Assembly (NCBI RefSeq): GCF_037975245.1
Contig: NC_092568.1
Location: forward strand, 5,684,001-5,748,000
DNA length: 64,000 bases
Origin: Apostichopus japonicus
Lineage: Eukaryota; Echinodermata; Holothuroidea; Aspidochirotida; Stichopodidae
Direction of reading: 5' to 3'
Below, piece by piece: positions 48,776-59,642 of the stretch. The notes under the pieces were generated by a model that searched no databases, was not told where the DNA came from, and saw nothing but the letters and a program-made list of their open reading frames with translations. A program made the position numbers and the translations under genes. How positions within the stretch are numbered: the stretch's first letter is position 1; every line of letters starts with the position of its first letter.

Positions 48776-49826
48776 AACTCTAGATTTCTCAAGTGCTTTT
48801 AACACCGTTCTCCCTAAATTACTTAATACATGACCTTTGTAAGTTCACTATATCGAGCAATGGTTGATACACTGGATATACAAAGGTTGGTCAAGGCAAA
48901 CCAATGGATTATCTGAACCATCAGATATTAATGTTGGCGTTCCATAAGGAGGCCCTTTATCTGCACTCTTATTTACTATATATATACAGACGAAATACGT
49001 TCTAGCTCAAATTGTAATGTTATTAAATATGCAGACGATACTGCTATATCATGTAATATAACAAAACATACACATACTATGAGTGACCTATTCAATTATC
49101 AAAAATTTGTTTCAAGTACAGTTGAACTATGTGACAGAAAAAAAAATTGTTACTAAATTCGAAGAAATCAAAAGAAATGGTATTTGCTAATGTCAATATA
49201 AAGAATGAAGGTCTCCTTACATCAAAGATGACAAAAATTGTAATTCATGAAACAGAAGTAGAGCGCACATCCAAAACTGTACATCTAGGACTTGGCATAG
49301 ATGATAAATTTAATTTTACAATTCATATTTCCAGAATTTTAAAGAGAGTTTGTTTTATTGTTTCAACTTTAATTTATATTGCTCCGTATTTCAAAAGAGA
49401 GGTAATGGATAAGGTTTTTACTGCCAATATATTGCCACATCTTGTTTACGCTGTTCCTGCTTGGTATCACTTCTTACTGGCCAAAGACAAGCAAAGAATT
49501 ATAACCATTTTAAAATATTGTGCCAAAATGTTTTAACTTGACTTTGAAACTTTGATAGCGCGAAGGTAAATGATACTACCAAAAATGCTATATATGTATT
49601 CAAAATGGCAAAGTTAAAACCTTTATTGTAATTTTAATATTCAGTAAATGTGTTCAAATATTTAATTTTCTATACTTATATTCCTATTTTAATTTTATGT
49701 TAAAATGAACTTTTTTACTAATTCATCTTCAATTTTCGTGATGTACTTTTTGAATTTTTGATGTCCTTTTTTATAAATATTTATATTTATACTGGAAATA
49801 AATAAACTGATAAACTGAAACTGATC
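48776..49826 (+). pseudogene. 3' part of a dead non-LTR retrotransposon (LINE, CR1/L2-like)
   Basis: Reverse-transcriptase blocks appear in order: LDFSSAFNTV (about 48779), VGVP followed by a stop then GGPLSALLF (about 48930-48970), and KYADDTAIS with the catalytic YADD (about 49027-49053). The open segment 49147-49536 then carries LNSKKSKEMVF and HLGLGIDDKFNFTIHISRI, the thumb region. Frames shift between blocks and a stop replaces the glutamine of VPQGG, so the copy is inactive. The 3' end is a short tandem tail (TAAACTGA-type, 49798-49826), as in CR1/L2 elements. The 5' part is missing. Confidence 0.85.
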
Positions 49827-50582
49827 TCTTACTTGTTGCCATGCAGATAAGACATCTATATTATATTGTCCTGTGTTGTAAATTTATAGGCATGCATGCA
49901 TCTTGTATACTTTTATTATAGCCTAGCTTAGTAACCGTTTGTCACGCCAATGGTGCATCGTTATAGTTTACCTATTTATACTCCACTTCTTATATCAATT
50001 GCTGTGTAAATTTAGGGCCTTGCACCAGCTTGAAGGATATTGTTTACTGGTCTGGCCTGGGTGCTCATAGTCTGGGCAAGCCCACGGTACTACTTGGCAT
50101 TCCGTACATTTGGCAATATTGGGAGGCAATTGAGTGCAGGTGGGGCGAGCGGGGGGGGGGGGGGTAGGGGCGGGGGTGGTGGTGTGGGGGTATGACTGGA
50201 GCAGCCGAGGATCACTGAATTTACTTGTTGACGGTCAGTAATTCATGGTTGAACACGACTCACGTCTCTCCATGGGTGGTAAGGTTCTGCTTTGCCTTTT
50301 GCTTACTCCTTTGGCGTTCATTCTCGCAAAGCCGAAGAGAAGGGGCGGTCAGGTGGGACTACAACCCCGGGTCCCTGGGTCAATTAGGGGGCATGGCAAA
50401 TATGGGATAACGAGTAATGTACATCGTTTTCCCATAACCCCATGAAATGTAACATGAATTAATGAATACTTCCATACTTCAAAAGAATAGTGTAGCGGAA
50501 AACAGCGAAAATAACAGGAAAAAAACACGAAATCTCAGATCCGATACAGATAATGTTAAAACAGAGTATTGAGAGTTCTTAC
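49827..50582. other. No gene seen; G-rich tract
   Basis: A G-rich block at 50150-50190. No other recognised structure before the minus-strand exon. Confidence 0.4.
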
Positions 50583-50739
50583 CACAGCTTGATCAGTAAA
50601 TTTTTTATATGCACAAGCTCTCAATGAGTTTACGGTCCGGCATTTTGTAAAGCTTTCAAGTGATGCCTTAACTCGGCGATGAAAGTCTTCGGCCGAAACT
50701 TTTGACGACCTGTGAAAGTATAGATAGTCGGAATACAAT
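50583..50739 (-). CDS. Internal coding exon of an unidentified gene
   Basis: On the minus strand, a long pyrimidine tract ending TTCTTGTTCAACAG precedes it and the donor GTG/GTAAGA follows it. The 157-bp exon is open in the frame giving one base plus 52 codons, with protein-like content: LYSDYLYFHRSSKVSAEDFH, then RRVKASLESFTKC and a basic segment ending FTDQAV. It enters in phase 2 and leaves in phase 0. I do not recognise the family and found no neighbouring exon, so the gene may extend outside the visible coding signal. An alternative acceptor (CTTTCACAG) lies inside it. Confidence 0.45.
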
Positions 50740-52315
50740 CTGTTGAACAAGAAGAAAAAACAGAAAACGAAAACGTTTAGTGGTTCCGATGCCCAAACAT
50801 ATTCATAGTGTGGTAAGCCAAACATGTGAATATTCATGAAATTGTGCGGTCTAATTATTCCACCGAAAATCCTCGTAGATCAAAGAAGCGAGTCGGGGAG
50901 CAAGATTTTAGCCATGTCGTACCGTTGTTGTGGAACAAGTTACCATCATAAATACGAAGCCTTACCTCTATCAGCACTTTCAAGTCAGGGTTAAAGACGT
51001 TTTATTTCAAACAAACCTATGGTTAAGTGTATTCAATTGTATTTTTTGTATTTTATATTTCATATATTTCGTCCCCGTTTTCGCGTAGTGGCGAATGTGC
51101 ACTTTTGGCGAAATTGAGTTAAATATTGTTCTTACCTATTTCGAGGGTGAAGAATCGGTTGAGCCGGGTTAGAAGTTTTAAAACTGTCTATTTTTTTCTT
51201 TTTTTCTGACTCATTTCTGATGCATGTCCACCTAAGGCCCACTCTCGTTTTTACATACTGACGAATACATTAGTCATCAGTACAACCACTCAGTAACACA
51301 ATTTGTCTAAGGTCCATACATCTAACTGCCATTTGAAAACACCCAGGATTATGGGAAGGTAATATTTTTATTATTTCAACCTTTAATTGCTTAATGCAAC
51401 ATTTCATACACGATAGCATAACTCATGAAAACAGAATGGCCAGTGGGTCGACAATAATATACCTGAATAGTAGCCTATAGTGTTATGATTGCAGTACATT
51501 CGATTCTTGTATCTGTTGCGCGAGTAGCTAGTGACAGTAGACTGGAGTAACGCTATTTATCTCTACTGAATCGGTGTAAAGGTGTCGGTACATTTAATTA
51601 GAGATGTGTGTCAATGAGGAAACAGGTGGTGTAAGTCACTGACGGACATTGATGACAATGGGTGTAACTCGTATAAAAATTATGAATAAATCACTCAAAT
51701 TTTAATTGTGACCGCGAAGACTACAAAACCTAGACCAAGGTTAACTAATTTAAGCCATTCTCGGAGTTAGCCTAACCATACCTCAGGATTGAAGGGAAGG
51801 AACCCCAAACCATCACAATGAACGTATATCACCAAGATCCTTGTGATGAACTTTTCCCTAAAATATATAAGTCCATTATCTTGCTCGGTACGGGAGTAAA
51901 TTGGTTTGAAAAGTCGTGGCATGTAGCTATTTTTTGCCAATGTGTAATGTCATTGTGCCACTAGGGATGATGGGGGGGGGGGGGGACGATATAATGTAAT
52001 ATATTTGTTTCCTGTCTCCTTTTCAATGTGAATGTAAACAGTTCAATAAACAAATACCAGTATTACGACAAATTTAAACATGCAAACGCCAGCTAATTTC
52101 CACTTGAGACTTCCTCCGTTCTTCAATTTCATATTTAAAGAAACGTTAAAAGTGTAACATCTCCTTAAAGAAGTACGGTTTCTCTTAGCTATTGGCGGCT
52201 TTGCTCATCACGAGCATTACTCTAGCCTAACTCAAAACTACCTTTATCTGGCTTAGTAATACCTAGTGACATATTTGAAGTTCACATACTTGTACATGAA
52301 ACTTTTCTTCCACAG
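50740..52315. other. No gene seen
   Basis: Includes CGTCCCCGTTTTCGCG (51070), which is inverted at 54557-54572, and a poly-G run at 51971-51985. No other supported feature. Confidence 0.35.
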
Positions 52316-52396
52316 GCTAAGAAGTTCAGGATCATAGGGGAAGTTATACCAGACCTTTTGGAAAAATGTCAGAATATGGACATACAAACCAAATGA
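52316..52396 (+). CDS. Terminal coding exon candidate (26 codons), possible alternative 3' exon of the transaminase
   Basis: A strong acceptor (ACTTTTCTTCCACAG) is followed by an open frame AKKFRIIGEVIPDLLEKCQN... that ends in TGA at 52394-52396. It reads in phase 0, which matches the possible phase-0 donor at 30286/30287 of the transaminase gene 22 kb upstream. It could equally be the last exon of another plus-strand gene whose other exons I cannot see. Confidence 0.4.
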   Translation, partial: AKKFRIIGEVIPDLLEKCQNMDIQTK

Positions 52397-52424
52397 ACAT
52401 CACCTAACTGATACACCCTCAGCC

Positions 52425-53040
52425 CTCTACTGAAAGAATAATGATTTGCAATGTGTTTTTCAATTTTTTGGTGAAAATTCGGGCAATATATGCTGAGAAT
52501 TTTTTCGGGCACCTACTGAAAGAATAATAATTTGCAGTGTGTTTTTCAATTTTTTTGGGTGAAAATTTGGGCAATATGCTGAGAATTTTTGGGGCACCTA
52601 CCAGTGGCGGAGCGTCCATACAGTCAGAGGGGGCGGATGCCCCCCCCCCTGACAGACTCAAATGGACTGCTGGCGCCCTTTTCAGCTTTTTACCACTTTT
52701 TACTTATTCGCGAGTATTGACTTTTTATTGCGCTCTCAAATACCTATTGACATTTGTCACATTTTGTTGGTGCAATTTTCTGACAAATGGTGGTGACACC
52801 TATTTATTCTTTGTTTGTCTGCAAATTAGCAAGGCCCGGAAAGGGTCATTTCCGGCGATCTAGGGAGTATCTTTACTCAAAAAATTTCTGTACGCTCCGC
52901 GCCAACCTATGGTGGCGCTCCGCTTAGATAGTGTCGAAAGCACCCCTACAGACTATTCTCTCCCCCCTGACCAATACCCCTAGCTCCGCCACTGGCACCT
53001 ACTGAAAGAAGAAGAATTTGCAATGTGTTTTTCAATGGTT
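52425..53040 (+). repeat. 86-bp tandem repeat interrupted by a MITE
   Basis: Units beginning CTACTGAAAGAATAATxATTTGCA start at about 52427 and 52513. A third begins at 52599 and is cut by the element at 52602-52994, resuming at 53000. Confidence 0.85.
52602..52994. mobile_element. hAT-like MITE, 393 bp, family CAGTGGCGGAGC
   Basis: Ends CAGTGGCGGAGC and GCTCCGCCACTG, with a perfect 8-bp duplication GCACCTAC (52594-52601, 52995-53002). It is an uninterrupted relative of the outer element at 668-2483 and gives the empty-site sequence for the insertion there. Confidence 0.92.
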
Positions 53041-54633
53041 AAACTTATATTATTATTAATATTAACATGATTGTTGTAAAGACTTCCCCAATAATTATGA
53101 CAAATATGGAAGGGTAATAAGAAGGAAAATGATTTTTTGTTATTGGCAGGTGATGTAATAACTGATGAATGCGTACCGGTATATGATATGCACCTTAACA
53201 TGTGGAACGCGCGCGGAACGCGCGAAAAAAATTTGATTATATTTTTCGGGCAAGTCGTTACAGCCACCCCCCCCCCCCCAAATCAAATGAGGCTCCTACG
53301 CCTATGTCCTAAATACACATCGGCTATATTTAATTTAGATTGCCATATACTTTTTGAAAAAGTAAATGCTGCTGCAAGACCTGAGTTTACAAGAATGGCT
53401 AATAGGATTTACGGTGATCAGAAGCACCCTTTGTATACTGTAATAAAACTCTCCTGCACAAATCGAGCAGAAATCTAAGGAATCCCCACAAAATACCGAA
53501 CGTAAGTTTACAGAAACTCATTTATTTACCGTGCTGCTTTATACATTCCATTCGAGCACTTAGAATGTTTGTTATAGTTTGTTTGTTATATCGATTTATG
53601 GATTTACTTTTGTATGTGTAGATGTATTTTATATGATATCCTATCATCTTGACATTTTCTCCCTTTTATATTAGTTATTCTTGGACTGTTCGGTATCCTA
53701 TCATCTTAAAATAAAACCTTTTATATGAGTTATTCTTCTTGTTGAGGTATTATATGACTCCTCTCTATAAATTTTATATGTATACTGGAAGGAAATCAAA
53801 AGAAGGAACAACATACTACAGAACAACTTGGAAACACTTTAACAATTGCACAGTTGTTTCCTTCTTTAAATCTGAGGATTCACACGAGGTTGGGTTGGAT
53901 ATTATGGATGTGCCTGTGAGCGTAAGAATTTTGTTATATGTATACTGGAAGGAAATATAAAGAAGGAGCAACATACTATGGAAAAGTGGAAAAGCTTCCC
54001 AAAGCGTTTGAAAGATACTTAGAAACTATTGTCAGAGACATTTCACGTAATACACTAACTTGAAAATGAAGAATTTTCCGTAGTCTGTAAGCTTTATAAG
54101 AGTTCCGAATTAACAGATTACGCCACTGGAACTATTATTTTTGCAACTGCATGTGTTCAAATTTCATCATACCCCTTCCCCGTCCTCTCCCCATGTGACA
54201 GTGAACATTCACGGTGTACCCTAGCTACTACACAAAAAAGTGACGAATACAAGTCTGTGACAGGACGAAACTTCAAAATTTAGTTCTAGCATAGTGACGA
54301 ATGTGTGGCGAATATCTAAAATTAACTGAAAATGACATGACATAACGACGAATATGTTTACACTAAAATTACTACTTTGTAAGAAATTTTTCGATCAGCA
54401 ACAAATATGAGAACTCAAAGTTCTATTTGTTATATTTAAAATATTGACAACTTTCGGTACAAAAGATCCTTTTTTAATTACGCTATACTAAAGTCAAAAT
54501 GTGAAAATGTTTAAAGCGCGTTTTCTCAAAACTCACATTTTGAACATACGTCACTACGCCAGAACGGGGACGATTTGATATGTTTTGTTAAGCGCATTGA
54601 ACCCGGTATTTTGCCCTATATAAGCACCGGTGT
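53041..54633. other. No supported gene; short direct repeats
   Basis: TATCCTATCATCTT occurs at about 53637 and 53694. TATACTGGAAGGAAAT with similar flanks occurs at about 53782 and 53940. GTGACGAATA words recur between 54240 and 54350. A frame at 53341-53475 looks slightly protein-like (FEKVNAAARPEFTRM) but has no splice support. Confidence 0.35.
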
Positions 54634-54639
54634 AATAAC

Positions 54640-54680
<41 letters not shown>
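54570..54680 (+). repeat. SINE- or LINE-type 3' end with (AAT)n tail
   Basis: AAGCGCATTGAACCCGG and CCCTATATAAGC are followed by about 15 AAT units (54634-54680). This layout is the usual 3' end of a SINE or its partner LINE. The 5' part is not recognisable. Confidence 0.5.
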
Positions 54681-54682
<2 letters not shown>

Positions 54683-54983
54683 GAGCTAGGGGTCATGATA
54701 CGACCCTCACCCTTCTACCTTGCGCACTCCATATAAATAAATGAGCACAACATATTTTGAAAAGCGTCATATATTTATTGCTCCTGATGCCCTTTTGACA
54801 AAATATTAGTTAGATAGATTAAATCTGATAGGTATCCTTTACCTGTCGGTGGGGTTTCTGAAAGACACGAGTAACTTGGCATCTGGTAGTATAGTATGTA
54901 TAAGATCAGCGATGATATAAGGAGGCCCATTTTTTATTTCATCGGGAAAAAAACTTTCCCAGTGGTTGTTGTCCCAAAACGTG

Positions 54984-55070
54984 GACGCCGAACCGTCTCC
55001 TGTTTGAAAGCAAGATAAAACCAGAGTGAAAACCGTCTCCTGTTTGAAAGCAAGATAAAACCAGAGTGAA
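54984..55070 (+). repeat. ~41-bp direct repeat, two copies
   Basis: CCGTCTCCTGTTTGAAAGCA followed by AGATAAAACCAGAGTGAA occurs twice, immediately before the 51-bp array, and shares CCAGAGTGAA with it. Confidence 0.9.
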
Positions 55071-55781
55071 GACCCTCCCAGTGGTTACTTGCCTTGACAG
55101 TATATGCAGAACCAGAGTGAAGACCCTCCCAGTGGTTACTTGCCTTGACAGTATATGCAGCACCAGAGTGAAGACCCTCACAGTGCTTACATGCCTTGGC
55201 AGTATATGCAGAACCAGAGTGCAGACCCTCCCAGTGGTTACTTGCCTTGACAGTATATGCAGAACCAGAGTGCAGACCCTCCCAGTGGTTACTTGCCTTG
55301 ACAGTATATGCAGAACCAGAGTGCAGACCCTCCCAGTGGTTACTTGCCTTGACAGTATATGCAGAACCAGAGTGCAGACCCTCCCAGTGGTTACTTGCCT
55401 TGACAGTATATGCAGAACCAGAGTGCAGACCCTCCCAGTGGTTACTTGCCTTGGCAGTATATGCAGAACCAGAGTGCAGACCCTCCCAGTGGTTACTTGC
55501 CTTGGCAGTATATGCAGAACCAGAATGAAGACCCTCCCAGTGGTTACTTGCCTTGACAGTATATGCAGAACCAGAGTGCAGACCCTCCCAGTGGTTACTT
55601 GCCTTGACAGTATATGCAGAACCAGAGTGCAGACCCTCCCAGTGGTTACTTGCCTTGACAGTATATGCAGAACCAGAGTGCAGACCCTCCCAGTGGTTAC
55701 TTGCCTTGGCAGTATATGCAGAACCAGAGTGCAGACCCTCCCAGTGGTTACTTGCCTTGGCAGTATATGCAGACCAAGCTT
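55060..55781 (+). repeat. 51-bp minisatellite, about 14 copies
   Basis: Units contain CCTCCCAGTGGTTACTTGCC then TTGACAGTATATGCAG and ACCAGAGTG. 51 is a multiple of 3, so several frames stay open: 283 codons on the minus strand (17-residue repeat AYTVKASNHWEGLHSGS) and 259 codons on the plus strand. Units are nearly identical, with a few A/G and C/T variants. No start context, splice site or adjacent exon supports translation. Confidence 0.95.
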
Positions 55782-57634
55782 TCAAATAGTGTACTTATTC
55801 TGGTATGTTCTATATATAAATATGTATTGCAGAACGTTATATTAGGGAACTGCTACTTGGGAACTAACGCTTCAAACTTACTTCTAAATCATCTCTAGGT
55901 GAAGGATTATAAACACAAAACTGTTAGCAAGATCATTATCAGTGATCCAATTGCTCTACAGTAACGAGTTTACTCCCTTATGGAGATCATAGCAGTTTTG
56001 TCAAGTTTGTCATAATTAGCTATATACATGAAGTCTGCCACAAGAATTGACATCCATTTCTACCAGTAAGAAAATATGGTAACATTTTCTGTCACTACAT
56101 CAGGTAATGGTTGACCTGCTGTTGATAGGTCAAGTGGTGACAATTAATAAACTGGCGTCAGCTCTCTGCCTGTATTTAATGGTTAGAAGGAAGTCACATT
56201 TTAACGGTTCTTTGCAGATAATATTTGACCTCTTCGTGAGCTGAAATTAGCAATGACACTATACAACTGGTTATGTACAGTGATATGGTATGGTGAGAGA
56301 GAAATACTACTGAAAGTAAGGTTTGAAATACTACTGAAAGTAAGGTTTGAAATACTACTGAAAGTAGATGTTTACAAGTACAATTAAGTCTAAATTTCAT
56401 ATGCATGTTATTTACTATACACTGTTTCCTTTCAAACACTGGAGGGCTGAAACCAAGACAGATCATTATAGGATGTCCCTAAAGTCAGAAGAAAGTTTGA
56501 GTCATTTTTAGGCAACTTTGAATGACCTTCTACGCATTTTTCCCAATACCAAGTGATAACAGTTGCCAACACTATAGGCAGGTGCAGCACACATGGTGAA
56601 GATGATTTTCCAAAGGTTCCAATAATAGTTAACACAGTGAACCCTTAGAACCTTGGTCTAAAATATGACTGTCAATATTCCATTTTTCAGTTATCACAAT
56701 GTTATCAGGTTTTCATCTCCGTTCACCTCATATGACGTTTGACCTGCATAAGAGTAATCTACCATGCACATATGAGCCTTGATCACATTGGTCTTTGCGA
56801 GATACATATAGTTTTCACATTTTGGCAACTGCTGACCTTAAAGGTGGGATCGCTCGTAAATTCTGTACCTCCATGGTCCTTCACACCACCCGATTCAAAA
56901 AATAATATTAATACTGCCCTCCACTGGTTCGTCTCTGTTGTCTCGTAATTTCTATTAGCAATCCCGTATTTACGGCTAGTAAGCAAAAAACGGGTTTGGG
57001 TTACTAGAGCGGTGACTTTGACGAAATTCCTGCATAGCTTCTTGTCTGTGGTAGTGTCAGTAGTATCATGGAAGTAAAAACATGGTAGTATGCGGTAAAT
57101 CATTACGCCGCGTTTTGGTATGTGTGTAGTGTGATACAAAACTCTGTGGTTTGTTTTTACGTTCAGAACTTGTAACGTCAGTGGGCTGTACAGTATAGGT
57201 TACGCAGTATAGGCATTTAGTTTGACTATTTTCAGGCCTACATGGTCAGCAGTCGAAGTCCGAACTGTTCGAGTGCCCTGGTTTCGTAGTTGATTCACTC
57301 ATTAGGAAAGCATGCATGATGTATGCTGTATCGAATAGTACAGTAACATAATGCTAATCGAATGTATTTGGACGAAAAGCGGACAGTATTCGTACTCAAA
57401 AGGCACGCAAACAGCAAACTATCGAGGTCGAATATCCTATGCGGTAAACAGTACAGTAAATTGAAATGCTATGTTATAACATTATGTGTCCATGGGTACG
57501 GGTTTGTTACGCACACGATTGCCTGTGCTATTCACTGATCTAAATTTGCCACCGAGGTCACGCGATTAATCGGGGTCCCAGTAAACCTCCCTGAAACCTC
57601 GGTAATGCCAGCGCCCTGAAAATAAAGTCTATGA
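55782..57634. other. No supported gene; 24-bp tandem repeat
   Basis: GAAATACTACTGAAAGTAAG is repeated about 2.8 times at 56301-56367. A minus-strand frame at 56783-57139 lacks splice and family support. Otherwise nothing recognised. Confidence 0.4.
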
Positions 57635-58322
57635 GCGATATCTATGAGGCGCCATGTGTGACAAAATGATATACCAAATATATTGATTACAACTCCTCAT
57701 ATATATTAGTTATGCCGCAATATATATAACTTACTCGTGCACCTCATATATATAGGTTATGCATAATCTATTTTCATTATGCATAACATATATATCACAG
57801 TAAGTCATATCTTTTGCTATTATAATCGATATATATATAATATAGGTCCGTACGGCTTTAAGTATTATTTTGTCACACTCGTATAATTTTGTCACACTCG
57901 GCGAGCTCATATTATATATAGGTTATATACGAGCGAGCAGCACGCGAATGGGAGGTGCCATGTTAGACACTTGTGATACGTGGGCGGGGCGTATGCAAAT
58001 ACCAGCGCTGTATAGCATGAACAACAACAGTGTGCAAGTATTACAATTAGGCAACGTTGGTGCGTGCAGACGTACTATACCTATACTATACTACTAGGTG
58101 CGTGCATATATGTGCATGCCTGCACTTTCAAAGAAATGGATGTACCTGGTTTTGTCACCGCGTTTTCATCCATTTCTAACATATTTAGCGAAGCAATTTC
58201 GTTACATCATACTTCAGACGACCACAGAGCATTTATCCTTCAAGGGCGGGTTGACGCTGCCATCAATTTTGTTCAGGTTTCGCTGGATGTACTTTCCCGG
58301 CTCCAAGGACTTCGCTCAGGCA

Positions 58323-59642
58323 CATAGGCGTACGGGACCATTACACTTGGGGGGGGGGGGAGAAACTTTTGTGCCCGAAAGTTCCCGTGACACTATCTAA
58401 GCGGAGCGCCACCAACGGTTGGCGCGTAGCGTACAAGAATTTTTTTGGCCAATAATGCCTCTCAGATTGCAGGAAATGGCCCTTCTGAGGCCTTGCAAGT
58501 TGCATCTAAACATTCTTTATTTTATAATCTCACGTTTAAGAAATTTACACTTCCCCAAACATTTGGTAAATTAGAAGAAGAAAAAATGGTATCATCACTT
58601 TGAAGGGGAAAAATAGGACAGTATATTTTTTAGGCTCCTATTTAGTTACCGTATTTATTATTTTAACACAGTACTCAGCTACCTCCAGAAAAAAAACATT
58701 CATTGTTTAACGAAACGTAGGCGGGATAATGTCGCTGTGTCGGGCGAGACTGCAATTTGTCTCACAAAAAGAAGTATAAAAAATAACAAAGAATACGATA
58801 AACCTGTACTTCTTGGCTTGTAGGCACTCCCCCCCCCCCCCACCATTCTTGAACAAGAATACGTTTCTTATATACACTCATGTCGGGGATGTCCTGGTAT
58901 ACAGTTCAGTGGCGTAGGAAGGTAATTTTGAGTGGGGGCTGAAGATTGATGGCCGGCCTGGGGGAGGGGTCTAAGGGGAGGGGGTGTGCCCCTCCCCTTT
59001 GGATTTTTTTGCATTTCCAGGTGGCCTCAGATGCAATTTGGTGCAATATAGCACACTTCAACATCCCACTCCATTTTGTAAATAATTTTGCATTTTCACC
59101 TGGCCTTAGATGCAATTTGGTGCTCCAAATGAGATTTTTTTTCTCATTTGGAAATGAAAAAGGGGTTTTGTTGACTTGCGGAGCGGGGGGCTGCGGAATG
59201 ATACTTCCGCCCCCCATATTTTTCACCGGGGGGGCTGGCGCCCCCAGCCCCCCCCCCCGGTTCCTATGCCCTTGATACAGTTGACTATAGTTAGATAATT
59301 TTTTGATAGTGCAAAAAGCGTGGTAGCCCAGATGAGCTGCGCTTACGGTGGTGTTACACGGAAATATTCGGGCAACATGATGCTAAATAAAGAAAATCAT
59401 TAGGCCTATATTCATATTAATGTCACAAAACAAATAACATAAAACGCTCTCCACAGAATTGTCGGGCAAAAATTTGAAAAAGATTCGGTCAAGCTACTGC
59501 ATATTTATATATACATATATAAATTTATTTTTCTCCTCTTAGGCTGCCCGAAGTTTTCAGGACTTTTGCCCGAATTTCTGTCCTCTGGAGAAAAAAAAAT
59601 TGGGGGGCAGTCTGCCCCCCCCCCCCGCCTCGTACGCCTATG
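58323..59642. mobile_element. hAT-like element, family CATAGGCGTACG, copy 2 (1320 bp)
   Basis: Starts CATAGGCGTACGGGACC and ends CCTCGTACGCCTATG, with a perfect 8-bp duplication CTCAGGCA (58315-58322, 59643-59650). It matches the 900-bp copy at 3574-4473 over its full length, apart from a 368-bp insertion at 58907-59274 and a short extra segment near 59318. Confidence 0.93.
58907..59274. mobile_element. hAT-like MITE inside the hAT-like element (368 bp)
   Basis: Starts CAGTGGCGTAGGAAGG and ends CGGTTCCTATGCCCTTG, with a perfect 8-bp duplication ATACAGTT (58899-58906, 59275-59282). The copy at 3574-4473 lacks it and shows the empty site. A 20-40 bp motif (GCATTT.CA.GTGGCCT.AGATG) is repeated inside. 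Confidence 0.88.

Noticed and set aside
53137-53478. Coding exon beginning after TTATTGGCAG
   Set aside because: An acceptor-like start and some protein-like stretches, but it runs through a poly-C tract and a repeat end, with no donor or family match.
54934-55845. 283- and 259-codon repeat ORFs as genes
   Set aside because: Open because the unit is 51 bp. No start, splice or flanking exon evidence, so listed as a minisatellite.
56783-57139. 118-codon minus-strand ORF
   Set aside because: Part overlaps what looks like a dispersed repeat (CTTAAAGGTGGGATCG). No splice or family evidence.
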